64,000 nt of DNA from Tistlia sp040905785 (GCF_040905785.1 NZ_JBBDQW010000006.1:1-64000); one strand, 5' to 3'. Positions 9,695-18,746 are shown, numbered from the stretch's first letter. Notes: a model not told the origin generated them from the letters alone. Program-made: numbers and translations.

Positions 9695-11236
9695 ATGAGT
9701 TCCTGGCCGCTTCTCTCGCTGGTCACCTTCCTGCCGCTGGTCGGCGCCGGCTTCATCCTGGCCGTGCGCGGCGAGCAGCAGGTCGTGGCGCGCAACGCGC
9801 GCTACGTCGCACTCTGGACGAGCCTGATCACCTTCGTGCTGTCGCTGTTCATCTGGTTCGGCTTCCAGCCCGGCACCGCGCAGTTCCAGTTCGTCGAGAA
9901 GGCGACCTGGATCCAGAGCTTCGGCGTCTCCTACCACATGGGCGTCGACGGCATCTCCATGCCCTTCGTCCTGCTCGCGACGCTGCTGACGCCGATCTGC
10001 GTACTCGCCAGCTGGAAGATGGAGCACCGGGTCAAGGAGTACATGATCGCCTTCCTGGTGCTCGAGACCCTGATGGTCGGCACCTTCTGCGCGCTCGACT
10101 TCGTCGTCTTCTACATGTTCTTCGAGGGCGTGCTGATCCCGATGTTTCTGATCATCGGCATCTGGGGCGGCCCGCGCCGGGTCTACTCCGCCTTCAAGTT
10201 CTTCCTGTTCACGCTGGCCGGCTCGATCCTGATGCTGCTGGCGATCCTGGCCATCTACATCGCCGCCGAGACCACCGACATCCCGACCCTGATCAGCCAG
10301 CAGGTGCGCCTCGACCCCGGCCTGCAGCTCTGGCTGTGGCTCGCCTTCTTCGCCTCCTTCGCGGTCAAGATGCCGATGTGGCCGGTCCACACCTGGCTGC
10401 CCGACGCCCACGTCGAGGCGCCGACCGCGGGCTCGGTGATCCTGGCCGGCGTGCTGCTGAAGATGGGCGGCTACGGCTTCCTGCGCTTCTCGCTGCCGAT
10501 GCTGCCCGACGCCTCGCAGTTCTTCACGCCGCTGGTCTTCGCGCTCTCGGTGATCGCCATCGTCTACACCTCGCTGGTCGCGCTGGTGCAGCACGACATG
10601 AAGAAGCTGATCGCCTATTCCTCGGTCGCCCACATGGGCTTCGTCACGGTCGGCATCTTCACCTTCAACCAGCAGGGCCTGGAGGGCGCGATCTTCCAGA
10701 TGCTCAGCCACGGCGTCGTCTCGGCGGCGCTGTTCCTGGTCGTCGGGGTCGTCTACGACCGGCTGCACACCCGCGAGATCGACCGCTACGGAGGCCTCGC
10801 CGCGACCATGCCGCGCTATGCGCTGGTCTTCATGGTCTTCATGCTGGCCTCGGTCGGCCTGCCGGGCACCAGCGGCTTCATCGGCGAGTTCCTGGTCATC
10901 GTCGGCGCCTTCCAGGTCAGCGCCTGGGTCGCGCTGCTGACCGCCAGCGGCATGGTGCTGGGCGCCGCCTACATGCTCTGGCTCTACCGCAAGACCATCT
11001 TCGGCGCCTTGACCCGGCCCGACCTCAAGGCCCTGGTCGACCTGGAGCCGCGCGAGAAGCTCGTCTTCGCGCCGCTGATCGCGCTGACCCTCTTCTTCGG
11101 CGTCTATCCGGCGCCGCTGCTCGACATCATGGCGCCTTCGGTCGAGAACCTGATCCGGAACTACGAGCTGGCGCTGCAGCCCGGCACGCTGCCCAACCTC
11201 GCCGCGCTGCCCAACCTCGCCGCGCTGCTGCCGTGA
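9695..11236 (+). CDS. nuoM: NADH-quinone oxidoreductase subunit M
   Basis: ND4-like antiporter subunit of the membrane arm, 513 residues. The start is the ATG at 9695 (SSWPLL...), ten bases after the nuoL stop; an in-frame extension back to 9644 would lie inside nuoL. Core motifs include FYMFFEGVLIPMFLIIGIWGG and HTWLPDAHVEAPTAGSVILA. The extreme C terminus carries a duplicated hexapeptide encoded by an 18-bp tandem repeat (separate entry). Confidence 0.96.
   Translation: MSSWPLLSLVTFLPLVGAGFILAVRGEQQVVARNARYVALWTSLITFVLSLFIWFGFQPGTAQFQFVEKATWIQSFGVSYHMGVDGISMPFVLLATLLTPICVLASWKMEHRVKEYMIAFLVLETLMVGTFCALDFVVFYMFFEGVLIPMFLIIGIWGGPRRVYSAFKFFLFTLAGSILMLLAILAIYIAAETTDIPTLISQQVRLDPGLQLWLWLAFFASFAVKMPMWPVHTWLPDAHVEAPTAGSVILAGVLLKMGGYGFLRFSLPMLPDASQFFTPLVFALSVIAIVYTSLVALVQHDMKKLIAYSSVAHMGFVTVGIFTFNQQGLEGAIFQMLSHGVVSAALFLVVGVVYDRLHTREIDRYGGLAATMPRYALVFMVFMLASVGLPGTSGFIGEFLVIVGAFQVSAWVALLTASGMVLGAAYMLWLYRKTIFGALTRPDLKALVDLEPREKLVFAPLIALTLFFGVYPAPLLDIMAPSVENLIRNYELALQPGTLPNLAALPNLAALLP
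11189..11224 (+). repeat. 18-bp tandem duplication at the 3' end of nuoM
   Basis: Two exact head-to-tail copies of an 18-base unit (CTGCCCAACCTCGCCGCG) encode LPNLAA twice just before the nuoM stop. The duplication keeps the frame and lies beyond the conserved helices, so it probably has little functional effect. Confidence 0.9.
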
Positions 11237-11258
11237 CCCGCAGAGGAGTAGCCGTCCC

Positions 11259-12716
11259 GTGCCGACGACCCTGACGCTCGACCTGGCCGCCGCGGCGCCC
11301 GAGCTGTTCCTCGCCTGCTCGGCGATCGCCCTGCTCATGTTCGGGGTGTTCAGCGGCGACGGCGCCTCGCGCTCGGTGATGCGCTTCTCCGTGGCCGCGC
11401 TCGGCGTCGCGCTGCTGCTGGTGATCCTGCCGCTCGGCAGCGACGGCCTCCACTTCAACGGCCTGTTCGTGAAGGACTCCTTCGGCGACTTCATGAAGCT
11501 GCTGGTGCTCGCGGGCTCCGGCCTGACCGTCCTGATGGGCTGGCGCTACGTCGAGCGCGAGGGCATGGACCGGCTGGAGCTGCCGGTGCTGCTGCTGTTC
11601 GCGACCCTCGGCATGCTGCTGATGATCTCGGCCAACGACCTGATCAGCCTCTACATGGGGCTCGAGCTGCAGTCGCTGTCGCTCTACGTCGCCACCGCGA
11701 TCCGGCGCGATTCCCTGCGCGCCTCCGAAGCCGGCCTCAAGTACTTCGTGCTCGGCGCGCTGTCCTCGGGGATGCTGCTCTACGGCCTTTCCATGGTCTA
11801 CGGCTTCGCCGGCACGACCGGCTTCACCGAGCTGGCCGCGGCCTTCGCCGGGGGCGGGGCGGCCGGCGCCTCGATCGGCCTCATCGTCGGCCTGGTCTTC
11901 GTCGCCGCCGGCCTCGCCTTCAAGATCTCGGCGGTGCCCTTCCACATGTGGACCCCCGACGTCTACGAGGGCGCGCCGACCGCGATCACGGCCTTCCTGG
12001 CGGTCGCGCCCAAGATCGCCGCCATGGCGCTCTTCGTGCGCGTGCTGATGGGCCCCTTCGCCGACCTGGTCGGGCAGTGGCAGCAGATCGTCATCTTCGT
12101 CTCGATCGCCTCGATGGGCCTCGGCGCCTTCGCCGCCATCGCCCAGAGCAACGTCAAGCGGCTGATGGCCTATTCCTCCATCGGCAACGTCGGCTATGCC
12201 CTGGTCGGCCTGGCCGCGGGCACCGAGGAGGGCGTGCGCGGCGTCGTCATCTACATGACGATCTATCTCGCCATGACCCTGGGCACCTTCGCCTGCCTGC
12301 TGGCGATGCGCGTCAACGAGCGCAGCGTCGAGGGCCTCGACGACCTGCGCGGCCTCTCGCGGACCCACCCGATGATGGCCGCCGCGCTCGCCATCTTCAT
12401 GTTCTCCCTGGCCGGGATTCCGCCGCTCGCCGGCTTCTTCGGCAAGCTCTACGTGTTCCTGGCGGCGATCGAGGCGGGGCTCTACACGCTGGCGGTGATC
12501 GGCGTTCTGACCTCGGTGGTCGGCGCCTACTACTACCTGCGCATCGTCAAGCTGATGTACTTCGACGAGCCCTCCGAGGTGCTCGACAAGCCGATCGGCC
12601 GCGAGCTCGGGCTGGTGATGGGCGCCTCCGCCGTGGCGATCCTGCTGTTCTTCCTGGCGCCGAGCCTGATCGTCGACGGCGCGGTCGCGGCGGCCTCCTC
12701 CCTGTTCGCCGGATGA
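11259..12716 (+). CDS. nuoN: NADH-quinone oxidoreductase subunit N
   Basis: ND2-like antiporter subunit and the last nuo gene. 485 residues with about 14 transmembrane helices; family motifs include LYMGLELQSLSLYV and VPFHMWTPDVYEGAPTAITAFL. Translation starts at a GTG at 11259 with GAGGAG about ten bases upstream. The stop overlaps the birA ATG as ATGA, tying birA to the respiratory operon. Confidence 0.96.
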   Translation: MPTTLTLDLAAAAPELFLACSAIALLMFGVFSGDGASRSVMRFSVAALGVALLLVILPLGSDGLHFNGLFVKDSFGDFMKLLVLAGSGLTVLMGWRYVEREGMDRLELPVLLLFATLGMLLMISANDLISLYMGLELQSLSLYVATAIRRDSLRASEAGLKYFVLGALSSGMLLYGLSMVYGFAGTTGFTELAAAFAGGGAAGASIGLIVGLVFVAAGLAFKISAVPFHMWTPDVYEGAPTAITAFLAVAPKIAAMALFVRVLMGPFADLVGQWQQIVIFVSIASMGLGAFAAIAQSNVKRLMAYSSIGNVGYALVGLAAGTEEGVRGVVIYMTIYLAMTLGTFACLLAMRVNERSVEGLDDLRGLSRTHPMMAAALAIFMFSLAGIPPLAGFFGKLYVFLAAIEAGLYTLAVIGVLTSVVGAYYYLRIVKLMYFDEPSEVLDKPIGRELGLVMGASAVAILLFFLAPSLIVDGAVAAASSLFAG

Positions 12717-13504
12717 GCGAGGCCGGCGACCAGCGCGCGCTGCGCCTGCCGCCGGCGTACCGGCTGCGCGTCTTCGACTCCGTCGCCTCGACCATGGACG
12801 AGGCGCGCCGGCTGGCCGAGGCCGGCGAGGAGGACGGCACCCTGGTCTGGGCGCGCGAGCAGACCGCCGGGCGCGGCCGGCTCGGGCGCAGCTGGGAGAG
12901 CCCGCGCGGCAACCTCTACCTCTCGCTGCTGCTGCGCCCCCAGTGCCGGCCGGGCGAGGCGGCGCAGCTCGGCTTCGTCGCCGCCCTGGCGCTCGGCGAG
13001 GCGATCGGCAGCGTCTCGCCGCCGATCAACGTCACCTACAAGTGGCCCAACGACGTCCTGGTCAACGGCAAGAAGGCCGGCGGCCTGCTGCTCGAGTCGC
13101 GCTCGACGCCGGAGGGGGAGCTCGACTGGCTGATCCTTGGCCTCGGCGCCAACGTCGCGCACCATCCCGCCGAGACCAACTATCCGGCGACCTCGCTGCA
13201 CCACGAGGGCGTGCCGCCGGAAGTCGGGGAGCAGGACCTGCTGGAGGCCTTCGCGCGCTACTTCCTGAACTGGGCGAGTCGCTGGCTCGAGGAGGGCTTC
13301 GCCCCGGTGCGCGCCGCCTGGCTGCGCCACGCCGAGCGGCTCGGAGAGCCGATCGAGGTGCGCCTGCCCAAGGAGAGGCTGTCGGGCATCTTTCGCGACC
13401 TCGACGCCGAGGGCCACCTGCTGCTCGAGCAGGACGGCACGGTGCGCCGCGTCGCCGCCGGCGAGATCTTCCCGCTTGAGCCGGCGCCGGGCGGCGGCTC
13501 ATGA
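12713..13504 (+). CDS. birA: Biotin--[acetyl-CoA-carboxylase] ligase
   Basis: Attaches biotin to the carboxyl-carrier subunits of acetyl-CoA and related carboxylases through biotinyl-5'-AMP. The 263-residue protein has the catalytic domain and C-terminal SH3-like cap but no N-terminal DNA-binding domain, so it is a monofunctional ligase and not the E. coli repressor type. Seen: STMDEARRL, the adenylate loop GRGRLGR near residue 60, and KWPNDVLVNGKKAGG near 108. It starts inside the nuoN stop, the usual arrangement downstream of alphaproteobacterial nuo operons. Confidence 0.94.
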   Translation: MSEAGDQRALRLPPAYRLRVFDSVASTMDEARRLAEAGEEDGTLVWAREQTAGRGRLGRSWESPRGNLYLSLLLRPQCRPGEAAQLGFVAALALGEAIGSVSPPINVTYKWPNDVLVNGKKAGGLLLESRSTPEGELDWLILGLGANVAHHPAETNYPATSLHHEGVPPEVGEQDLLEAFARYFLNWASRWLEEGFAPVRAAWLRHAERLGEPIEVRLPKERLSGIFRDLDAEGHLLLEQDGTVRRVAAGEIFPLEPAPGGGS

Positions 13505-13581
13505 CCCCCCTCGACCTCGGCGTACGCCACGCCCACATGCAACGGGGGCGCACGCGCCCGCGCTCCGGGATAGGAACCTGA
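13501..13581 (+). CDS. 26-codon bridging ORF between birA and coaX (hypothetical)
   Basis: A short ORF begins at an ATG overlapping the birA stop (ATGA at 13501-13504) and ends at a TGA whose last base is the first base of the coaX ATG (TGATG at 13579-13583). It would encode 26 residues beginning MTPLDLGVRH and ending SGIGT. No family is recognised. No strong ribosome site precedes it, so it may act as a coupling leader that carries ribosomes from birA to coaX, or it may be chance. Both junctions being exact overlaps is what makes it worth listing. Confidence 0.35.
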   Translation: MTPLDLGVRHAHMQRGRTRPRSGIGT

Positions 13582-14381
13582 TGCTTCTCGTCGTCGACAT
13601 CGGCAACACCAACGTCGTCTTCGCCGTCTACGACGGCGAGACCCAGCGCGGCCGCTGGCGCGTCGCCACCGACGCCCGCCGCAGCGGCGACGAGTACGCC
13701 GTGCTGCTCAGCCAGTTCCTGTCGCTCGGCGGCCTGGCGCCGCAGCAGATCGAGGCGGCGATGATCTCCAACGTCGTGCCGGCGGTGCAGCGGCCGATCG
13801 AGCAGCTGTGCCGGCAGTACCTGGGCCGCGAGCCGATCTCGGTCGAGCAGGCGATCGCCGCCAGCGACTTCGCGATCCGCATCGCCCGGCCCGAGCAGGT
13901 CGGCGCCGACCGCATCGCCAACGCCGTGGCCGCGCACCGCAGCTATGGCGGCGCTCTGATTGTCGTCGATTTCGGCACGGCCACGACCTTCGACCTGGTC
14001 GACCCCGACGGCGCCTATTCGGGCGGCATCATCGCGCCGGGCATCAACCTCTCGATCGACGCGCTCTATGCGGCGGCGGCGCGCCTGCCGCGGATCGCCC
14101 TGGAGCGGCCGCGCGAGGTCGTCGGCCACGACACCGTCTCGGCCATGCAGTCGGGGGTGTTCTGGGGCTACGTCGGCCTGGTCGAGGGCCTGATCGCGCG
14201 CATCAAGGCCGAGCGCGGCGAGGAGCACCGGGTGATCGCCACCGGCGGCCTGGCGCCGCTGTTCAACGACACCACGACGGCCATCGACGAGGTCGACGAC
14301 GACCTGACCCTGCGCGGCCTGATGCTGATGCACCAGGCGCTGGCGCGGCGCCAGCAGGCCGACAGGGGAGTCGCGGTATGA
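13581..14381 (+). CDS. coaX: Type III pantothenate kinase
   Basis: Catalyses the first step of coenzyme A synthesis, ATP-dependent phosphorylation of pantothenate, using the feedback-insensitive type III enzyme. 266 residues of the ASKHA fold: N-terminal phosphate loop DIGNTNVVFAVYDG, the pantothenate motif GADRIANAVAA near residue 110 and DFGTATTFDLVD near 130. The ATG at 13581 sits directly at the conserved MLLVVDIGNT start; a longer upstream frame is not needed. The stop overlaps rnj as ATGA. Confidence 0.95.
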   Translation: MLLVVDIGNTNVVFAVYDGETQRGRWRVATDARRSGDEYAVLLSQFLSLGGLAPQQIEAAMISNVVPAVQRPIEQLCRQYLGREPISVEQAIAASDFAIRIARPEQVGADRIANAVAAHRSYGGALIVVDFGTATTFDLVDPDGAYSGGIIAPGINLSIDALYAAAARLPRIALERPREVVGHDTVSAMQSGVFWGYVGLVEGLIARIKAERGEEHRVIATGGLAPLFNDTTTAIDEVDDDLTLRGLMLMHQALARRQQADRGVAV

Positions 14382-16066
14382 CCGTCCAGCCGCGCCGCCC
14401 GGCCGAGCCCGGTGCCGACGAGCTGCTCTTCGTGCCGCTCGGCGGCACCGGCGAGATCGGCATGAACCTCAACCTCTACGGCCATGCCGGCAAGTGGCTG
14501 ATGGTCGACTGCGGCGTCGCCTTCGGCGAGCACGACCTGCCGGGCATCGAGGTCGTGATGCCCGATCCCGACTTCATCCTGGAGCGGCGCGACGACCTGG
14601 TCGGGATCCTGCTGACCCACGCCCACGAGGACCACCTCGGCGCCTTGCCCTACATCTGGCCCGAGCTCGAATGCCCGGTCTACGCGACGCCCTTCACCGC
14701 GGCCCTGCTGCGCCGCAAGCTGCGCGACGACGGCGTCGCCCTGCCGGCCGAGCTGATCGAGGTGCCGCTCTCGGGGCGCCTCAAGATCGGGCCCTTCGAG
14801 ATCGAGCTGGTGACCCTGACCCACTCGATCCCCGAGCCCAACGCGGTGCTGCTGCACACCGCCTGCGGCACGGTCTTCCATACCGGCGACTGGAAGCTCG
14901 ACGACGACCCCCTGATCGGCGAGACCTACGACGCGGCGCGCCTGCAGAAGCTCGCCGGCGAGGACATCCTGGCGATGATCTGCGACTCGACCAACGCCCT
15001 GGTCCCGGGCAGCGCCGGCTCGGAGGGCAGCGTGCGCGAGGCCCTGGACCGTACGCTCGGCGGCCTCAGCGGCCGGATCGCCGTCGCCTGCTTCGCCAGC
15101 AACGTCGCGCGCCTGGAGACCATCATCACGCTCGCCGTGGCCCACGGCCGCAAGGTCGCCCTGGTCGGACGCTCGATGCACCGCATCGTCGCCGCGGCGC
15201 GCGAGGCCGGCTACCTCAAGGACCTGCCGGCGGTGATCGACGCGCGCGAGATCGGCCACCTGCCGCGCGACCGGGTCCTGCTGCTCTGCACCGGCAGCCA
15301 GGGCGAGCCGCGCGCCGCCCTCTGGCGCATCGCCAACGGCGACCACCCCGACGTGGTCCTGGAGGAGGGCGACACCGTGCTGTTCTCCAGCCGCGTCATC
15401 CCGGGCAACGAGAAGGCGATCTTCGCGCTCTACAACGCGCTCAGCCGACGCGGCGTCAAGGTGCTCTCGGACCGCGAGGCCGAGGGCATCCACGTCTCCG
15501 GCCACCCCTGCCGCGACGAGCTGACCCAGATGTACCAGTGGGTGCGGCCGCGCATCGCGATCCCGGTCCACGGCGAGTCGCGCCACATGGCGGCCCAGGC
15601 CGAGCTGGCCCGCGCCTGCCAGGTGCCGGAGGTCGTGCTCGCCGAGAACGGCGCCGTGGTCCGCCTGGCGCCCGGCCGCGCCGCCATCGTCGACCACGTC
15701 CACGCCGGGCGCATGGTCGTCGACGGCACGACGCTGCGCACCACCGACAGCCCGGTGCTGCGCCAGCGCCGCAAGATGGTGCGCGAGGGCTCGGCCGTGA
15801 TCGGCGTCGTCGTCGACAGCCACGGCGACCTCTTGAGCGAGCCGCGGATCGCCGCCGCGGGCCTGTTCGACTGCGTCGAGGAGCCCGAGGTCGAGGAGGC
15901 CGTGGTCGCCGCGGCCGAGGAGGCGGTGCACCGCGCCTCGCGCCACGACCGCCGCGACGACCACGCGCTCGGCGAGGCGGTGCGCCTGGCGGTGCGCCGG
16001 GTCCTGCAGCGCGAGCTCGGGCGCCGGCCGGTCGTCGAGGTCCAGCTGATCCGGCTCGAGGAGTAG
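14378..16066 (+). CDS. rnj: Ribonuclease J
   Basis: Metallo-beta-lactamase/beta-CASP ribonuclease with endo- and 5'-exonuclease activity, acting in mRNA decay and rRNA maturation in the cytoplasm. The 562-residue length fits the family. The zinc-binding motif HAHEDHLG starts at His81 (His83, Asp85, His86), followed by HTGDWKLDD, CDSTNAL and the beta-CASP region with SGHPCRDEL; a C-terminal dimerisation domain completes the protein. It starts within the coaX stop codon, so birA, coaX and rnj form one coupled unit. Confidence 0.95.
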   Translation: MTVQPRRPAEPGADELLFVPLGGTGEIGMNLNLYGHAGKWLMVDCGVAFGEHDLPGIEVVMPDPDFILERRDDLVGILLTHAHEDHLGALPYIWPELECPVYATPFTAALLRRKLRDDGVALPAELIEVPLSGRLKIGPFEIELVTLTHSIPEPNAVLLHTACGTVFHTGDWKLDDDPLIGETYDAARLQKLAGEDILAMICDSTNALVPGSAGSEGSVREALDRTLGGLSGRIAVACFASNVARLETIITLAVAHGRKVALVGRSMHRIVAAAREAGYLKDLPAVIDAREIGHLPRDRVLLLCTGSQGEPRAALWRIANGDHPDVVLEEGDTVLFSSRVIPGNEKAIFALYNALSRRGVKVLSDREAEGIHVSGHPCRDELTQMYQWVRPRIAIPVHGESRHMAAQAELARACQVPEVVLAENGAVVRLAPGRAAIVDHVHAGRMVVDGTTLRTTDSPVLRQRRKMVREGSAVIGVVVDSHGDLLSEPRIAAAGLFDCVEEPEVEEAVVAAAEEAVHRASRHDRRDDHALGEAVRLAVRRVLQRELGRRPVVEVQLIRLEE

Positions 16067-16109
16067 CCGGTGCGCGCGCGTGCCATGCGGTTGCAGCCTG
16101 CTCCCACAT

Positions 16110-16234
16110 CCCTCGACAAGCTCGGGATGAAGCGGACTCCAGGTCGGCTCGGTCGCCCGCTTCCTCCCCGGTTCGGGATGAAGCGAGCTTGCGGCGCGCA
16201 CCCTGCGATGCTTCGTCCCGAGCTTGTCGAGGGG
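16110..16234. repeat. Dispersed palindromic repeat, type A (inverted pair)
   Basis: Two ~24-base arms, CCCTCGACAAGCTCGGGATG plus AAGC at 16110-16133 and the inverted copy at 16210-16234, match with one mismatch. A partial third copy (GTTCGGGATGAAGCGAG) sits between them near 16173. The same element recurs at 25073-25180 and 55240-55331. It fills most of the rnj-mce gap and could form a long hairpin. Confidence 0.85.
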
Positions 16235-16284
16235 CGTGAATGCGCAGAGGGAAGCGCGCGGCGCTCATGCGGGGAGAAACAGGG

Positions 16285-16689
16285 ATGATCGGCCGTCTCA
16301 ACCACGTCGCCATCGCCGTCCCGGACCTGGAGGCCGCCGCGGCGACCTACCGCGACACGCTCGGCGCCAGGGTCTCCGAGCCGCAAGCGGAGCCGGACCA
16401 CGGCGTCACCGTGGTCTTCGTCGAGCTGCCGAACACCAAGATCGAGCTGCTGCACCCGCTCGGCGAGGGCTCGCCCATCGCCGCCTTCCTCGAGCGCAGC
16501 CCGGCCGGCGGCATCCACCATCTCTGCTTCGAGGTCGAGGACATCCTGGCGGCGCGCGACCGCCTGCAGGCCGAGGGCGCCCGGGTCCTGGGCGACGGCG
16601 AGCCGAAGATCGGCGCGCACGGGAAGCCGGTGCTGTTCCTGCACCCCAAGGACTTCCTGGGCTCGCTGATCGAGCTCGAGCAGGTCTAG
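16285..16689 (+). CDS. mce: Methylmalonyl-CoA epimerase
   Basis: Interconverts (2R)- and (2S)-methylmalonyl-CoA, feeding propionyl-CoA carbon to succinyl-CoA through the mutase. 134 residues with two VOC/glyoxalase beta-alpha-beta modules: LNHVAIAVPDL at the start (metal ligand His) and GGIHHLCFEVEDI near residue 75, with the C-terminal SLIELEQV glutamate. Start at 16285 is fixed by the conserved MIGRLNHVAIAV; an in-frame upstream extension overlaps the repeat. It follows rnj, as in many relatives. Confidence 0.93.
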   Translation: MIGRLNHVAIAVPDLEAAAATYRDTLGARVSEPQAEPDHGVTVVFVELPNTKIELLHPLGEGSPIAAFLERSPAGGIHHLCFEVEDILAARDRLQAEGARVLGDGEPKIGAHGKPVLFLHPKDFLGSLIELEQV

Positions 16690-16695
16690 CCCCCT

Positions 16696-16950
16696 GTGAC
16701 CTGGTTCGAAAGCGTCGTCGTCTACCTGCTGGTCTGGTGGCTGACGCTGTTCTGCGTCCTGCCCTGGGGCGTGCGGCCGAGCGACAGCCCGGAGCCGGGC
16801 CACGAGCCCGGGGCGCCGGAGCGCCCGCGGATGTGGCGCAAGATCCTGATCACCACCGCGCTCGCCGCGCTGGTCTGGGGCGTGATCTTCCTGGTCGTCG
16901 ACAGCGGCCTGATCTCCTTCCGCGGCATGGTCGAGCGCGCGCCCTACTGA
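16696..16950 (+). CDS. DUF1467 family membrane protein
   Basis: 84-residue inner-membrane protein with two predicted transmembrane segments (about residues 5-24 and 50-70) separated by a Pro/Glu-rich loop. The N terminus TWFESVVVYLLVWWLTLFCV and the motif PWGVRPS match DUF1467, a family often found between mce and proS in alphaproteobacteria. Start is a GTG six bases after the mce stop region. Its function is unknown; context only suggests co-expression with mce. Confidence 0.8.
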   Translation: MTWFESVVVYLLVWWLTLFCVLPWGVRPSDSPEPGHEPGAPERPRMWRKILITTALAALVWGVIFLVVDSGLISFRGMVERAPY

Positions 16951-17016
16951 GGCGGGCTCCCTGGCTCGCGGAGCCCGGAAAAGAGGCAGCGTTCAAGGAA
17001 GAGGCAGAAAAGAAAA

Positions 17017-17037
17017 CGGCAGGACCGAATCCTGCCG
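17017..17037 (-). terminator. Intrinsic terminator for the minus-strand permease
   Basis: Perfect 8-bp stem CGGCAGGA/TCCTGCCG with a 5-base loop. Read on the minus strand the hairpin is followed by TTTTCTTTTC, a typical U-tract. It lies about 190 bases past the permease stop, and it would also separate that unit from the plus-strand DUF1467 gene. Confidence 0.7.
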
Positions 17038-17223
17038 AGGTCGCAGCGCGTTTAGTCGCGCATTGTGCTGACGCGTCGCGTCGAATTGGGTGCCGAGCGA
17101 CGATCCTCCCCAAACTTGGGCCTTGCCGAGCCTTTGCGGCTTCATGCCGCAACTTGATAGCCGAAGCAGCGCCCGCGGTCACGCAAATTCTTCACTTATC
17201 TGCCCACTCAGCGGGCAGGCTGC

Positions 17224-18516
17224 CTACGCACCGAGCACCGCCAGCTTCACGATGAAGAGCGCCGCGACGAGGTAGACGGCGATCGAGCAATCCTGGGGGC
17301 GGCCGGCCAGGATCTTGATGCCGGCGTAGGTGACGAAGCCGAAGCCGAGCCCCTCGGCGATCGAGAAGGTCAGCGGCATGGCGACGGCCGTGACCACGGC
17401 CGGGGCGTACTCGCTGACGTCCTCCCAGTCGAGCTCGGCCAGGCCGCGCGCCATCAGGCAGGCGACGAACAGCAGGGCCGGCGCCGTCGCGTAGCCCGGC
17501 ACGGTCTGGGCCAGGGGGCTGAGCAGCAGGCAGGCCAGGAACAGCAGCGCGACGACGACGGCGGTCAGGCCGGTGCGCCCACCCGCCTTGATGCCGGCGG
17601 CGCTCTCGATGTAGCTGGTCGTCGTCGAGGTGCCGACCAGCGCGCCGAACAGGGTCGCGCCCGAGTCGGCGAGCAGCGCCCGGCGCAGCCGGGGCAGGCG
17701 GCCCTGGGCGTCGAGCAGGCCGGCGCGGTGCGAGACGCCGATCAGCGTGCCGGCGGTGTCGAAGAAGTCGACGAACAGGAAGGCGAAGACGATCGTCACC
17801 AGCCCGAGCTGCAGGGCGCCGGCGATGTCGAGCTGGAGGAACACCGGGGAGGGATCGGGCGGCAGGCTGACCACGCCCTGGAACTCCGAGACCCCGAGCA
17901 GCACCCCGATGACGGTCACCGCCAGGATGCCGATGACGATGGCGCCGGGCACGCGGCGCCAGTCCAGCGCGACCATCACCATGAAGCCGAGAATCGCCAG
18001 GATCGCCGGCCAGGCGGTCATGTCGCCCAGGCTGACCAGGGTCGCCGGGTTGTCGACGACGATGCCGGCGTTCTTGAGCGCGATGATCGCCAGGAACAGG
18101 CCGATGCCGGCGGAGATCGCCAGCTTCAGGCTGCGCGGGATGGCGTTGATGATCCACTCGCGCACCGGCAGCACCGAGATGATCAGGAACAGGATGCCGG
18201 AGAGGAAGACCGCACCCAGCGCCGCCTGCCAGGCGACGCCCATGCCGAGCACGATGGCGTAGGCGAAGTAGGCGTTGAGGCCCATGCCCGGCGCGAGCGC
18301 GATCGGATAGTTGGCGTAGAGCCCCATGACCAGGGTGCCGAAGGCGGCGGCCAGGCAGGTCGCGACGAAGACCGCGCCGAAGTCCATGCCGGCGTCCGAC
18401 AGGATCGCCGGGTTGACGAAGGTGATGTAGGCCATGGTCAGGAAGGTCGTGACGCCGGCCAGCACCTCGGTGCGCACCGTCGTTCCCTGCTGCTTCAGGC
18501 CGAAGAACTTCTCCAT
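17224..18516 (-). CDS. NCS2 family permease (AzgA/PbuG-like purine transporter)
   Basis: Proton-coupled nucleobase uptake across the inner membrane; the AzgA/PbuG subgroup moves adenine, guanine and hypoxanthine. The 430-residue protein starts MEKFFGLKQQGTTVRTEVLA, the subgroup signature, then TTFLTMAYITFVNPAIL and GLNAYFAYAIV near residue 90, with 12-14 hydrophobic helices. The ATG at 18516 has GGAGGGGG five bases upstream; a 14-codon longer frame is less likely. It stands alone on the minus strand. The substrate is inferred from family only. Confidence 0.88.
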   Translation of the reverse strand: MEKFFGLKQQGTTVRTEVLAGVTTFLTMAYITFVNPAILSDAGMDFGAVFVATCLAAAFGTLVMGLYANYPIALAPGMGLNAYFAYAIVLGMGVAWQAALGAVFLSGILFLIISVLPVREWIINAIPRSLKLAISAGIGLFLAIIALKNAGIVVDNPATLVSLGDMTAWPAILAILGFMVMVALDWRRVPGAIVIGILAVTVIGVLLGVSEFQGVVSLPPDPSPVFLQLDIAGALQLGLVTIVFAFLFVDFFDTAGTLIGVSHRAGLLDAQGRLPRLRRALLADSGATLFGALVGTSTTTSYIESAAGIKAGGRTGLTAVVVALLFLACLLLSPLAQTVPGYATAPALLFVACLMARGLAELDWEDVSEYAPAVVTAVAMPLTFSIAEGLGFGFVTYAGIKILAGRPQDCSIAVYLVAALFIVKLAVLGA

Positions 18517-18746
18517 TTGCCCCCTCCAGGTCTGCAGGCGTCCGCGAAGCGCCCGCACGCCGGCGGGGCGCGCGAGCGCGCCGCCGGAACAGGCGAACCG
18601 TCTGCCGTGGCCGACTTCCCCCGACCCTTCGCCGCGCTTGCCCCGCGCGGTCTCGAAAACCGCGCCGAGGATAGGTGCGGCCCGGCCGCCGCGCTACAGG
18701 AATGTGACGCCCGGAGGCTGCCTCGGATGCTGCCTGCGGGCGTCGG

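Noticed and set aside
16951..17223. tRNA or small RNA gene in the 273-base gap before the permease
   Set aside because: No T-loop or acceptor-stem pattern; the only clear structure is the terminator at 17017-17037.
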